Source: Lachnospiraceae bacterium (GTDB lineage Bacteria > Bacillota > Clostridia > Lachnospirales > Lachnospiraceae). From it: DNA of 64,000 nucleotides. Below, one piece after another: positions 46,043 to 55,905 of this stretch (position 1 is its first letter; the number at the start of each line of letters is the position of its first letter). The notes beneath the pieces were generated by a model. That model ran no database searches and was not told the DNA's origin. It saw nothing but the letters and a program-made list of their open reading frames with translations. The DNA lies in NCBI GenBank assembly GCA_017469275.1, contig JAFUGT010000009.1, positions 32,095 through 96,094 on the forward strand, in the 5' to 3' direction. The position numbers and the translations under genes are program-made.

Positions 46043-47593
46043 ATGGAACTTATTAAAAAGCAGATCACCAATTATACATGGAAAGTTAAGAATGTGATGC
46101 AGTTCACGTTGGATGATACCATTAATGTTCCTGAGAATTTGTTGGATATGGAGAGACTTGTGCTTGTCAAAGGCAATGTTGTGATAGATGAAGTACAGCC
46201 CATGGTCGACAGGTTTCAGGTAAAGGGAAACCTTAATTATCAGATACTATATCTGGCTGATAAAGAGAGCAATACCTTTGACAGTTTAAGCGGCAAAGTT
46301 CCATTTGTAGAGTATATTAATGCAGACGGAACCAAAGAAACGGATTTTGTAGAGGTACATGCATGTCTGAATGATCTTACGGTTACGATGCTTCACTCCA
46401 GAAAGTTGAATCTTAAGGCGCTCATTGGACTTGATTATCAGGTTAAAGAGAAGGAGGAGTTCGAGGCGGTTACTGCTATTGAGGATGAAGGGAATGCAGA
46501 AGTTTTAGGCGGAACAATATCTATGATGAGTTTGAATCTTCAGGATAAGAGACCGCTTAATATAACCGAACAGGTGGATATCCCCACTAATAAACCGGAC
46601 ATTTATCAGGTGATATGGAAGAGTATGACAGTGACCAATCCCCAGATCAAAGCCTGTGACGGATACCTTTTAGTTAGCGGTAATCTCTGCATTTTCCTGA
46701 TCTATAATGCAGAGGAGCAGGATATGCCGGTTCAGTATTTTACAATGGAGGTACCCTTTGAAAAGAGGGTGGATGAATCATCTTCAACAGCAGATATGAT
46801 ATCGGGAAGTGTACTTAATCCGGATCAATATCATATTACTGTTGTTCCTGACGACAGGGGACAGGACAGAGTGCTTGAACTGTCGGCAGATTTCACTCTT
46901 GAAACAAAACTGTATGGTCAGGAAGAGATGCAGTTGGTGAGGGATGCATATTCCACAGATGTATTTATAGAACCTGAGTGGAAGGAATTCACACTTCTTC
47001 ATTTGCTTATGAGAAATTGTGCAAAGGTAAGAGTATCTGAGACAGTAGATATGCCGAAGAAACAGTCGGTTTTGCAGATATGCTATACTGAGGGTTCGGT
47101 TTCCGTAGATGAAACTAAGAGGACTTCTAAGGGGATTATGGCTCTGGGAGTACTTTCTGCACAGGTTACATATCTTAACAAAGATGACGGCGGCGCTCTT
47201 TCATCTACGACCTTTGATGTACCTTTTGAGTGTGAGATAGAAGTTGATGGAATGACAGGTGATGTGACATATTCCATAGTTCCTTATATCGACCAGATTC
47301 AGTCTGTACAACTTTCTGATACGCAGATTGAGATAAAGGCGGAGATATCCTTGGATGTTCTGGCATTTTCCAATGATAAAGAAAAAGCTGTTCTTAATAT
47401 GGAGATGAAACCAATAGATGTTAATAAGAAAATGGAGCTGCCGGGTATAACCTGTTATATAGTAAGACCGGGTGATACTCTTTGGAGCATAGCAAAAAGA
47501 CATTATACCACTGTAGGCAGAATTAAAGAAATAAATGGTCTTGATTCTGATATGATATATCCCGGTGATAAACTTGTTATTCTTAAGGAGTGA
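46043..47593 (+). CDS. SPOCS (DUF3794) and LysM spore-associated protein
   Basis: 516 residues. Several SPOCS/DUF3794 repeats (for example LVLVKGNVVIDEVQPMVDRFQ, LNYQILYLADKE) fill residues 30-450, and a LysM domain lies at 468-512 (YIVRPGDTLWSIAKRH). Proteins of this type are found in the coat or envelope of clostridial spores. This is one of the few sporulation hints in the window. AGGAGG precedes the start. The gene ends 3 bases from the convergent HD-GYP gene. Confidence 0.88.
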   Translation: MELIKKQITNYTWKVKNVMQFTLDDTINVPENLLDMERLVLVKGNVVIDEVQPMVDRFQVKGNLNYQILYLADKESNTFDSLSGKVPFVEYINADGTKETDFVEVHACLNDLTVTMLHSRKLNLKALIGLDYQVKEKEEFEAVTAIEDEGNAEVLGGTISMMSLNLQDKRPLNITEQVDIPTNKPDIYQVIWKSMTVTNPQIKACDGYLLVSGNLCIFLIYNAEEQDMPVQYFTMEVPFEKRVDESSSTADMISGSVLNPDQYHITVVPDDRGQDRVLELSADFTLETKLYGQEEMQLVRDAYSTDVFIEPEWKEFTLLHLLMRNCAKVRVSETVDMPKKQSVLQICYTEGSVSVDETKRTSKGIMALGVLSAQVTYLNKDDGGALSSTTFDVPFECEIEVDGMTGDVTYSIVPYIDQIQSVQLSDTQIEIKAEISLDVLAFSNDKEKAVLNMEMKPIDVNKKMELPGITCYIVRPGDTLWSIAKRHYTTVGRIKEINGLDSDMIYPGDKLVILKE

Positions 47594-47596
47594 TAA

Positions 47597-48691
47597 TTAT
47601 AATATCTTATCTATTCTGAGATCCGGACGTTTGTTAAGGTCTATGAATTGTCCGTTTGCCATAATTGATGGTTTTGATGGCACAGCCATATTAGTGAGTA
47701 TTATCTCTCCCTGAGTTCCGTCATTTAGCAGTACGGTGTTATGGAGATATGTATCTCCTATTCCACGTAAGAAGGGTATCAGGAACGATGGATCGTACTT
47801 AGCGTAACCCTCGTCTTCAAACATACGGATAACATGAAAAGGACATATGCCGTCACGATAGCATCTGTTGGCAGTCATTGCCTCATATACATCAACAATG
47901 GCAATGATCTTGGCCGCATAGTTCATCTTGTCTCCCTTGATTCCTGTCGGGTAGCCTGTTCCGTCACATTTCTCATGGTGGAGCAGAGCTGCCTGCGCTA
48001 TGGCTTCATCTACATGCTTGGATTTCAATAATTTGTATCCCTGTATGGGATGCGTTTTGATTATCTGAAATTCATCTGCGGTTAATTTTCCGGGCTTCTG
48101 TATTATCTCTTTGGGAATCAATACTTTGCCGATGTCATGAAGCATCCCGGCTACTGTTATCTTCTTGAGCTTTTCATCATCTAAATGAAGCCAGTGTCCG
48201 AGAATGTTGGCAAGTAGAGCCACATTTAATGAATGGGCATAGGTAGAATCATCAAAATAACGAATGTTACTGAGAATATCCATGAGTTGGTAAGTATTGG
48301 TTGCATGTTCCATTATATCGTTAGCGGAGGCAAATAATTCGTCTACGTTAACGTTCTCGTTTTTCTTGGCTATATCGTTAAGAGAATGAGTAAATGTCTC
48401 TGTCTTTTCGTTAAATTCTTCTTCGAATTTTTTGAAGGTGGCACTTTGTCGGAGTTTTTCTGAGTGTGACATTATAGGCGCAGGCGTGCCTGGAGTCTGG
48501 ACGGGCTTTGGTTCCTCAGCATCTTCATCATAAATGGCAACAGAAACTATAGAAGAAAAATGAAGAACATCTAATATCTCCTGGGTGACTTCTTTATCCT
48601 TCTTCACCAAAAGCTGATTACCCTTATATACATCCTCAGCGATTTTCATTCCTTTGGAAACTTTGTGAAGCATTACCTGTTTTACACTCAT
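47597..48691 (-). CDS. HD-GYP domain phosphodiesterase
   Basis: 364 residues. An N-terminal region of about 150 residues with a coiled coil, then an HD-GYP domain: HDIGKVLIPKEI, THPIQGYKLL and HHEKCDGTGYP. Expected to hydrolyse cyclic-di-GMP to GMP. No receiver or membrane segment, so the input is unclear. AAGGAG precedes the start. Confidence 0.9.
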   Translation of the reverse strand: MSVKQVMLHKVSKGMKIAEDVYKGNQLLVKKDKEVTQEILDVLHFSSIVSVAIYDEDAEEPKPVQTPGTPAPIMSHSEKLRQSATFKKFEEEFNEKTETFTHSLNDIAKKNENVNVDELFASANDIMEHATNTYQLMDILSNIRYFDDSTYAHSLNVALLANILGHWLHLDDEKLKKITVAGMLHDIGKVLIPKEIIQKPGKLTADEFQIIKTHPIQGYKLLKSKHVDEAIAQAALLHHEKCDGTGYPTGIKGDKMNYAAKIIAIVDVYEAMTANRCYRDGICPFHVIRMFEDEGYAKYDPSFLIPFLRGIGDTYLHNTVLLNDGTQGEIILTNMAVPSKPSIMANGQFIDLNKRPDLRIDKIL

Positions 48692-48760
48692 GCTGTGAAT
48701 CTCCTTTGCAACACTTTTATTACGATTATAAAAAAATATACAAATAAAGTCAATGTATTC

Positions 48761-48789
48761 TTGACCTTACTAAAGATATAGAGTATCAT
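48761..48789 (+). promoter_or_regulatory. Promoter of metK
   Basis: TTGACC (48761-48766), 17-base spacer, TATCAT (48784-48789). Predicted transcript start near 48796, giving a leader of about 127 bases. Confidence 0.6.
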
Positions 48790-48818
48790 TAAGGCGAATA
48801 TTTTTAGTATGATGGAAA

Positions 48819-48880
48819 ATGCGAAGCAATGCAGTCGCATGTAGACATCAGTTGGGGGGATAATAGCTTTTGCCCCCAAC
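48819..48880 (+). promoter_or_regulatory. Structured metK leader
   Basis: Two hairpins: ATGCGA/TCGCAT (48819-48840) and GTTGGGGG/CCCCCAAC (48851-48880). There is no T run after the second. The S-box (SAM-I) consensus is not seen, so it is either an unfamiliar regulatory leader or simple structure. Confidence 0.45.
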
Positions 48881-48922
48881 ATCATATTATATGTTTCGTA
48901 CAGTTTAAAGATAAGGAGTAAG

Positions 48923-50113
48923 ATGATGGAGAAATTATTATTTACATCTGAATCGGTTACAGAGGGACATCCCGATAAGATATGTGACCAGATATCCGAT
49001 GCAGTGTTAGACGAATTAATGCGTCAGGACCCTAACAGTCGTGTGGCTTGTGAGACCTCGATTACTACAGGACTTGTTCTGGTTATGGGAGAGATTACTA
49101 CCAATGCGTATGTTGATATTCAAAAGATAGTGAGAGATACTATCAAAGAGATAGGTTATGATCATTCTGATTATGGATTCGACTGTAACACCTGCGGTGT
49201 TATAACTGCCATAGATGAGCAGAGTGCTGATATCGCAATGGGTGTTGATAAGGCGTTAGAGGCTAAGGAAAATCAGATGAGTGACGAGGATATTGAGGCA
49301 ATCGGTGCAGGCGATCAGGGTATGATGTTCGGATACGCAACTAATGAGACCGAAGAATATATGCCGTATCCGATAAGTCTGGCTCATAAGCTTGCCAAGA
49401 GATTAACGGATGTAAGAAAGGATGGTACACTTCCTTACTTAAGACCGGATGGCAAGACGCAGGTATCTGTTGAGTATGACGAGGAAGGCAAACCTGTCCG
49501 TCTTGAAGCAGTAGTACTTTCGACTCAGCATGATGCTGATGTGACACAGGAGCAGATTCATAAGGATATTAAGAGAGAGGTGTTTGATGTAATTCTTCCT
49601 AAGGAACTTGTGGACGAAGATACCAAATTTTTCATCAATCCCACCGGAAGATTTGTAATCGGCGGACCTAATGGAGATTCAGGTCTTACCGGACGTAAGA
49701 TTATAGTAGATACCTATGGTGGTTATGCCCGTCATGGTGGTGGCGCCTTTTCCGGAAAAGACTGTACAAAGGTTGACCGTTCGGCAGCTTATGCAGCAAG
49801 ATATGTTGCAAAGAACCTTGTGGCAGCGGGACTTGCGGATAAATGTGAGATTCAGCTTTCATATGCTATCGGTGTTGCAAGACCTACTTCCGTAAGAGTT
49901 GATACATTTGGAACCGGTAAGCTTTCCGAGAGAAAACTTGTTGAGATCGTAAGAGAGAATTTTGATCTTAGACCGGCGGGAATTATCAAGATGTTAGATC
50001 TTCGTCGTCCTATATATAAGCAGACGGCGGCTTACGGACATTTCGGAAGACTTGACCTTGATCTTCCATGGGAGAAACTTGATATGGTGGACATGTTAAA
50101 GGGATATCTGTAA
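48923..50113 (+). CDS. metK: S-adenosylmethionine synthetase
   Basis: Makes SAM from methionine and ATP. 396 residues, full length. Motifs [27 protein letters not shown] and GGGAFSGKD are present. Two tandem ATG codons (48923 and 48926) follow AAGGAG. Confidence 0.98.
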   Translation: MMEKLLFTSESVTEGHPDKICDQISDAVLDELMRQDPNSRVACETSITTGLVLVMGEITTNAYVDIQKIVRDTIKEIGYDHSDYGFDCNTCGVITAIDEQSADIAMGVDKALEAKENQMSDEDIEAIGAGDQGMMFGYATNETEEYMPYPISLAHKLAKRLTDVRKDGTLPYLRPDGKTQVSVEYDEEGKPVRLEAVVLSTQHDADVTQEQIHKDIKREVFDVILPKELVDEDTKFFINPTGRFVIGGPNGDSGLTGRKIIVDTYGGYARHGGGAFSGKDCTKVDRSAAYAARYVAKNLVAAGLADKCEIQLSYAIGVARPTSVRVDTFGTGKLSERKLVEIVRENFDLRPAGIIKMLDLRRPIYKQTAAYGHFGRLDLDLPWEKLDMVDMLKGYL

Positions 50114-50205
50114 GATATTAGATGATTTGTGGCTTGTATATGTGGAGTACTGTGAATAGTAACCATTTGCTAAGTTAAAATTCAATATTTAAAGGATTAT
50201 AAGAT

Positions 50206-50238
50206 AAACAGCAGGATTTTATTATATCCTGCTGTTTT
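50206..50238. terminator. Bidirectional terminator between metK and DegV gene
   Basis: Perfect 12-base-pair stem AAACAGCAGGAT/ATCCTGCTGTTT with an 8-base loop, A run on the left and T run on the right. Confidence 0.88.
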
Positions 50239-50324
50239 CAAGTTAATAAATTATTTGATGCTATACAATAATAAGGAAGATTTGTTGGTACGTATAGTCA
50301 TATGTCTGTATATGACGGTAGTAA

Positions 50325-51212
50325 TTATATTCCGCGTTGAGCTCCCCAGAAGAACAATGCGACAGTTCCTGGACCTGTGTGGCTGCCTATAACAGTTCCT
50401 ATATTGAATATCTCAACCTTACCGTCGAGATTGGGAAAACGCTGCTCAATGAGATCGGCTACAGCTTTAGCATCTTCGATACAGGCTGAATTGCTGATGA
50501 AGCATTTACCATTGTATTCTAAGCCATCTCTCGCCAGTTCTTCCATCTTGTCAACGATTGCTTTGATAACTTTGCGCTTTGACCGGATCTTCTCGCGGAC
50601 GATTAGTTTACCTTCGCTATTGACGTTCATAAGAGGGCATATATTTAACATATTACCAATGGTTCCGGCTGTTTTGGAAATGCGGCCGCCTCTGATAAAG
50701 TAGGTCAATGTGGTGGAGAAGAACCAATGGTTGTCAAACAGAAGATTAGCGGTTGCCCAATCCTTTAGCTCGTCTATACTCAGACCTTCATCACGCTTGT
50801 CCGCAAGGGCGTCCATTAACAGTCCGAATCCTGCGGAAGCTGCTAGAGAATCTATGACATAGATTTTTCTGTCGGGAAATTCTTCACTTAACATATTCTG
50901 AGCTATGCAAGCGGAGTTGTATGATCCGGAAATACCGGAAGATAAGGTGAGGTGTAATATATCTTTACCGCTTTCCAAAAAAGGTCTGAAATAGTTTGTG
51001 TACTCTTCTACATTTGGCTGAGATGTTTTTGTCATGGAGCCTTCAGCCATTTTCTGATAAAAATCGTTGATATCAATTGATACGCCAAGATCATCAGGGT
51101 AGGTGGCATCATCTAACATAAAACGAAAGCATAGATATTTGATATCTCTTTTTTCAAAGTGTTCTTTTGATAAATCTGCGGTAGAACAGCAGGATAATAT
51201 ATAATCGCCCAT
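50325..51212 (-). CDS. DegV family fatty-acid-binding protein
   Basis: 295 residues. DegV motifs: TKTSQPNVEEY, LTLSSGISGSYNSA, and the C-terminal GTVIGSHTGPGTVALFF. FakB-type DegV proteins present fatty acids to a kinase (FakA), which is not in this window. AAAGGAG precedes the start. Confidence 0.88.
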   Translation of the reverse strand: MGDYILSCCSTADLSKEHFEKRDIKYLCFRFMLDDATYPDDLGVSIDINDFYQKMAEGSMTKTSQPNVEEYTNYFRPFLESGKDILHLTLSSGISGSYNSACIAQNMLSEEFPDRKIYVIDSLAASAGFGLLMDALADKRDEGLSIDELKDWATANLLFDNHWFFSTTLTYFIRGGRISKTAGTIGNMLNICPLMNVNSEGKLIVREKIRSKRKVIKAIVDKMEELARDGLEYNGKCFISNSACIEDAKAVADLIEQRFPNLDGKVEIFNIGTVIGSHTGPGTVALFFWGAQRGI

Positions 51213-51520
51213 TGGAGCTCCTTTCTTTCCGAATAGTATATATACTGGGAAAAACCAGATTTTTATTATGTATTCTATATCTTAGACAGATTTTTTATTC
51301 AGAATTCATGTATAATAATACCATACATGATTGTTAGTTGTAAAGGGAAAGTATGAGCCTTGTGACATGATGTAGTTATCAAAACTACATTGTAAGGTGG
51401 ATTATTTATTAATAATTTATTATTTGGTATCAAATTTGTAAAAAGGGGGTTGCTTTTTTAAGACTTGTCTATAAAATAGTAGTTGGTAGCTCTATAAAAC
51501 TTGAAGGTTAGGAGATTATT
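51213..51520. other. Intergenic region upstream of transketolase
   Basis: 308 bases. It carries divergent promoters, not clearly identified, and an operator-like inverted repeat ATGTAGTT/AACTACAT (51370-51377 and 51383-51390). Other sequence is AT-rich without a pattern I can support. Confidence 0.45.
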
Positions 51521-52357
51521 ATGGACAAATTACAGCTTCAAAAAACAGCTAATGAACTAAGAAAACATATTGTGTCTTCTCTTCACGCTGCAAAGTGCGG
51601 ACATCCGGGTGGATCGCTTTCTGCTGCAGATATTATGACATATCTGTATTTTCAGGAGATGAATATAGATCCTAAGAATCCGGGCAAAGAAGACAGAGAC
51701 AGATTCGTTCTTTCGAAGGGGCACATTGCACCTGCGTTATATGGTGCACTTGCTCTTAGGGGTTATTTTCCGGAGGAGGAATTGTTGAAATTGAGAAAAA
51801 CAGGCGCAATGCTTCAGGGACATCCTGATATGAAGGGAACGCCGGGAGTTGATATGTCGGCAGGTTCTTTGGGACAGGGAATATCTGTTGCGGTAGGTAT
51901 GGCTCTTTCAGGCAAAATGTCAGACGCAGATTATAGAGTGTATACTCTTCTTGGAGATGGAGAGATTCAGGAAGGCCAGGTTTGGGAAGCAGCCATGTTC
52001 GCTGGTCACAGGAAGCTGGATAATCTTGTGGTAATAGTTGACAATAACGGACTTCAGATTGATGGTAGCGTTGATGACGTTTGCTCACCATATCCGATTG
52101 CAGATAAATTCAAAGCATTTAATTTCCATGTTATTACTATTGACGGACATGATTTTGATGCAATAGATGCGGCATTTAATGAAGCGAGAGAGACTAAGGG
52201 AATGCCGACGGCGATTATTGCAAAGACTGTTAAGGGCAAGGGAGTATCCTTCATGGAGAATCAGGCATCATGGCATGGTGCGGCGCCAAATGATGAACAG
52301 TATGCAATTGCAATGGCAGATTTGGAGAAAGTAGGTGAAGCATTATGTCAGAAGTAA
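51521..52357 (+). CDS. Transketolase, N-terminal subunit
   Basis: 278 residues with the thiamine-diphosphate site (GDGEIQEGQVWEAAMFAGH and VDNNGLQIDG). Works with the next gene as one enzyme in the non-oxidative pentose phosphate pathway. Overlaps the next gene by 13 bases. Confidence 0.95.
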   Translation: MDKLQLQKTANELRKHIVSSLHAAKCGHPGGSLSAADIMTYLYFQEMNIDPKNPGKEDRDRFVLSKGHIAPALYGALALRGYFPEEELLKLRKTGAMLQGHPDMKGTPGVDMSAGSLGQGISVAVGMALSGKMSDADYRVYTLLGDGEIQEGQVWEAAMFAGHRKLDNLVVIVDNNGLQIDGSVDDVCSPYPIADKFKAFNFHVITIDGHDFDAIDAAFNEARETKGMPTAIIAKTVKGKGVSFMENQASWHGAAPNDEQYAIAMADLEKVGEALCQK

Positions 52358-53283
52358 AAAAGATTGCAACAAGAGAAAGTTATGGTAATGCTTTGGTAGA
52401 GATAGGAAGGGAGCATGATGATCTTGTGGTCTTGGATGCAGACCTTGCGGCAGCCACCAAGACGGGTATTTTTAAGAAGGAATTTCCTGACAGACATATA
52501 GATTGCGGAATTGCCGAGTGTGATATGATGGGTATTGCAGCGGGACTTTCAATAACAGGCAAGGTGCCGTTTGCCAGCAGTTTTGCGATGTTTGCTGCAG
52601 GTCGTGCATTTGAACAGGTACGTAATTCTATCGGATATCCGAAGCTTAATGTTAAGATTGGTGCAACTCATGCAGGAATATCGGTAGGTGAGGATGGAGC
52701 AACACACCAGTGTAATGAGGATATAGCATTGATGAGAACCATTCCTAATATGGTTGTTATCAATCCTTCTGATGATGTTGAGGCAAAGGCTGCGGTAAGA
52801 GCAGCTTACGAGCACAAGGGTCCTGTTTATCTAAGATTTGGAAGACTTGCGGTTCCTGTTATTAATGATACACCGGAATACAAATTTGAACTCGGTAAGG
52901 GTGTTACTTTAAAAGAAGGTAATGATATAACCATCGTTGCAACCGGACTTGAGGTATCCTTCGCATTAGAGGCAGCAAAACTTTTGGAGGCTGACGGTAT
53001 TAATGCAAGAGTTATCAATATTCACACCATCAAACCGATTGACGAAGATATTATAGTTAAGGCTGCTAAGGAGACTAAGAAGATATTCACTGTGGAAGAA
53101 CATTCTATTATTGGTGGACTTGGTTCTGCAGTATGCGATGTTGTCTGTGAGAAAGCTCCGACGCCTGTATATAAGATTGGTATGAGAGACAGATTTGGAG
53201 AATCCGGACCGGCAGTAGAACTGCTTCACAAGTACAAACTTGACGGTCAGGGAATCTATGAACAGATAAAAGAACAGATGTAA
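52345..53283 (+). CDS. Transketolase, C-terminal subunit
   Basis: 312 residues. Pyrimidine-binding and C-terminal domains of transketolase (GIAECDMMGIAAGL, EDGATHQCNEDIALMR, EEHSIIGGLGSAV). A split transketolase is common in anaerobic Firmicutes. Confidence 0.95.
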   Translation: MSEVKKIATRESYGNALVEIGREHDDLVVLDADLAAATKTGIFKKEFPDRHIDCGIAECDMMGIAAGLSITGKVPFASSFAMFAAGRAFEQVRNSIGYPKLNVKIGATHAGISVGEDGATHQCNEDIALMRTIPNMVVINPSDDVEAKAAVRAAYEHKGPVYLRFGRLAVPVINDTPEYKFELGKGVTLKEGNDITIVATGLEVSFALEAAKLLEADGINARVINIHTIKPIDEDIIVKAAKETKKIFTVEEHSIIGGLGSAVCDVVCEKAPTPVYKIGMRDRFGESGPAVELLHKYKLDGQGIYEQIKEQM

Positions 53284-53297
53284 TAATTAGTTTTAGC

Positions 53298-53355
53298 GGT
53301 CAAAAGATAAAAGTGTGCATCTGTGCAAGCACAGGCACATTTTTACCTTTTGACC
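53298..53355 (+). repeat. Hairpin repeat 1, also transketolase terminator
   Basis: A near-perfect 58-base inverted repeat (GGTCAAAAG to CTTTTGACC) with TTTTT in the right arm. Related to 53951-53991; the shared part is about 45 bases starting at TGTGCAAGCACA. The two copies flank the nitroreductase gene. Confidence 0.8.
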
Positions 53356-53369
53356 TTGATATCATATTA

Positions 53370-53912
53370 TCAGATTATTCTAAGAAGGTCGTCTACGGTC
53401 TTTCTCTTAGGGGCTTCACACTGCTGATCCGGATAGCCTATTGCTATGAGTGCGGCAACTTTCTCACCTTCAGGAAGAGATATGGATTTGGCAATCGCCT
53501 CCTCATCAAAAATTCCTAATATTACACTTCCGATTCCCATATCGTGTGCTGCAAGACAGAAGGTTTGACATGCTATACCTGCGTCAAACATCTCCCAACG
53601 GTCTTCTTTGGAAGTGGTGAAACTTCCGTCCTTTTCATACCCGCATCTGTTACCGATAACACTTACAACCACAAGTGCCGGTGCTCCGGAGATAATCTCC
53701 TTGTTATGGGCAAAACCTAATGTTCCGTTTTCGGCAATATCATTTTTGATATCACTGTTTTCCACAACATTGTATCGGGGAACCTGCGAGTTTTTCCAGG
53801 AAGGTGCCATAGAAGCGGCCTCTATAACAGCCTTCAATGTCTCGTGCTCAATTGCCTGATTCTTAAACTTTCTTATGCTTCGTCTTGTTTTGATACATTC
53901 TAATGCTTCCAT
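53370..53912 (-). CDS. Nitroreductase family protein
   Basis: 180 residues. FMN-binding pattern IKTRRSIRKFK at the N-terminus, MAPSWKNSQVPR, and a C-terminal IAIGYPDQ. Reduces nitro-compounds or quinones with NAD(P)H; the exact substrate is unknown. Flanked on both sides by hairpin repeats. Confidence 0.9.
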   Translation of the reverse strand: MEALECIKTRRSIRKFKNQAIEHETLKAVIEAASMAPSWKNSQVPRYNVVENSDIKNDIAENGTLGFAHNKEIISGAPALVVVSVIGNRCGYEKDGSFTTSKEDRWEMFDAGIACQTFCLAAHDMGIGSVILGIFDEEAIAKSISLPEGEKVAALIAIGYPDQQCEAPKRKTVDDLLRII

Positions 53913-53950
53913 AATAAATGTTCCATCCTTTCTGTTTGGTTGACCATTAA

Positions 53951-53991
53951 GTCAAAATGCTTTTTGTGCAAGCACATTTTTACCTTTTGAC
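53951..53991 (+). repeat. Hairpin repeat 2
   Basis: GTCAAAA to TTTTGAC inverted repeat around GTGC AA GCAC; related to 53298-53355. Confidence 0.7.
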
Positions 53992-54181
53992 CCTGACATC
54001 ATAATATCACATATTTGCATTTATTTAAAACAAAACTTGTATTTTAAATAATCTTTAATTGCGCGCTTCCATTTTCTGTGATAAAATGAAAAAAGAGAAA
54101 TTGTAAGTAAATGTAATAATAGACAGGTTTTGTTGACAGAAGATTGCGATTATAAAGTGAATCGTGGAGGACTACATTAAT

Positions 54182-55870
54182 ATGGACAGAAAATCAAGAT
54201 ATTCAGCAGGAATAAAACGCAAGGTCATAGTGGTTGATGATGAGTATGTTAACAGACAGATGCTCGGATTTATAATCAGTCAGAAATACGACGTGATGTA
54301 TGCGGAGAATGGAAGAGATGCGTTAGAAAAGATTAAGACTGTTAAGACGGAATTATCTCTTGTTCTTCTGGATATAATGATGCCGGAGATGGATGGCTTT
54401 GAACTTATTAAGATTATGAAGGATGATGAAGAACTTAGGCATATTCCGATCATAGTCTTAACATCAGAAGAGTCTGCCGAGGTTAAGAGCCTTAAACTTG
54501 GGGCTTCTGATTTCATTATGAAGCCGTATAATCGACCTGAAGTAATTCTTGCAAGAATAGGCAGGATTGTTGAACTTAATGAAGGAAGGCACATAATTCA
54601 GGACACAGAAAGAGATACACTTACCGGACTTTATAATCAGAATTATTTCTATGAATATGCGGTTCAATTAGATCAATATTTCCCTAATTGGGAGATGGAT
54701 GCAGTTGTTATTGATGTGGATCATTTTCATCTTGTTAATTCCCTTTACGGCAGGCAATTTGGTAACGAGGTTCTCGTTAAGATTGCAGATACAATTAGAA
54801 GTATTCTTTCTGAAACAATGGATGGGTATGCCTGCAGATACGAAGCAGATAAATTCTACTTATATTGTACGCATTTGGATGATTACGAAGTTATCAGAAG
54901 CCAGATTATGGAGGAGTTATTTACTTTAGGCGATGACAAGAGGGTCAGAATACGTCTTGGTGTATATTCTGATGTGGAAAGACAACTTGGTATGGAAGAG
55001 AGATTTGACAGAGCCAAGCTTGCCTGTAACAGAATCCGCAATAACTATACTCAGGCTATTGCTTATTATGATAACAAACTTCATAAGGATGCTATCTTCG
55101 CAGAAAGACTTATACATGATATTCATGATGCCATCGTCAACAAAAATCTTGTAGTATATTATCAGCCGAAGTACGGAGTTCAAGGGGAAAAACCTGTTCT
55201 TAAGAGTGCAGAGGCTCTTATAAGATGGAATCATCCGGAATTTGGAATGATAAGCCCCGGAAAATTTATTCCATTGTTTGAGGATAACGGATTGATCCAA
55301 ATCCTGGATCATTTTGTTTGGGAGGAAGCCGCTAAGCAAATAAGAAAGTGGAAAGATGAATATGGGGTTACTGTTCCGGTATCTGTTAATGTCTCCAGAA
55401 TGGATATATATGATCCGCGACTTGAGACTAGACTTCTGGATATATTAAAAGATAACGGTCTTGAACCGTCAGAGTATATGTTAGAGATTACCGAATCAGC
55501 TTATTCGGATGATTCTTCACAACTTATAGAAGTGGTGCAGAGCCTTAGAGATAAAGGCTTTAAGATTGAAATGGATGATTTCTGTTCAGGTTATTCTTCT
55601 CTTAATATGCTTACAATGCTTCCGGTGGATGTTCTTAAGATGGATATGCAGTTTGTAAGAAATGTTCATACAGATGAGAATAGTTTCAAACTCATCAAAC
55701 TTGTTATGGAGATTGCTGAGTTTATGAACTTTACTGTTATAGCAGAGGGTGTAGAGAACAAGGAGCAATATGATCTGCTTAAGCAGGCGGGGTGTGATCT
55801 GATTCAGGGTTACTACTTTTCAAAACCTGTGCCGGCTGATGAGTTTGTTCAATTCTTTGACAAAGATTGA
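54182..55870 (+). CDS. Response regulator with degenerate GGDEF and EAL domains
   Basis: 562 residues. Receiver domain (acidic pair Asp19/Asp20, phosphoacceptor Asp64 in LLDIMMPEMDG, Thr in LTSEE, Lys in MKPYNRP). The GGDEF domain has lost its signature (YEADKF). The EAL domain keeps SAEALIRW, EITESAYSDDS, DDFCSGYSSL, KMDMQF and AEGVEN. It is a phosphorylation-controlled phosphodiesterase. The ATG at 54182 is chosen; GTG at 54164 overlaps the GGAGG site. The Hpt gene follows 35 bases later. Confidence 0.9.
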   Translation: MDRKSRYSAGIKRKVIVVDDEYVNRQMLGFIISQKYDVMYAENGRDALEKIKTVKTELSLVLLDIMMPEMDGFELIKIMKDDEELRHIPIIVLTSEESAEVKSLKLGASDFIMKPYNRPEVILARIGRIVELNEGRHIIQDTERDTLTGLYNQNYFYEYAVQLDQYFPNWEMDAVVIDVDHFHLVNSLYGRQFGNEVLVKIADTIRSILSETMDGYACRYEADKFYLYCTHLDDYEVIRSQIMEELFTLGDDKRVRIRLGVYSDVERQLGMEERFDRAKLACNRIRNNYTQAIAYYDNKLHKDAIFAERLIHDIHDAIVNKNLVVYYQPKYGVQGEKPVLKSAEALIRWNHPEFGMISPGKFIPLFEDNGLIQILDHFVWEEAAKQIRKWKDEYGVTVPVSVNVSRMDIYDPRLETRLLDILKDNGLEPSEYMLEITESAYSDDSSQLIEVVQSLRDKGFKIEMDDFCSGYSSLNMLTMLPVDVLKMDMQFVRNVHTDENSFKLIKLVMEIAEFMNFTVIAEGVENKEQYDLLKQAGCDLIQGYYFSKPVPADEFVQFFDKD

Positions 55871-55905
55871 CGGTATTATAGATAAATGTATGGAGGGTAC
55901 GAGAT

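Noticed and set aside
48796-48922. SAM-I (S-box) riboswitch before metK.
   Set aside because: The conserved S-box core sequences and terminator T run are not visible; only two generic hairpins are seen.
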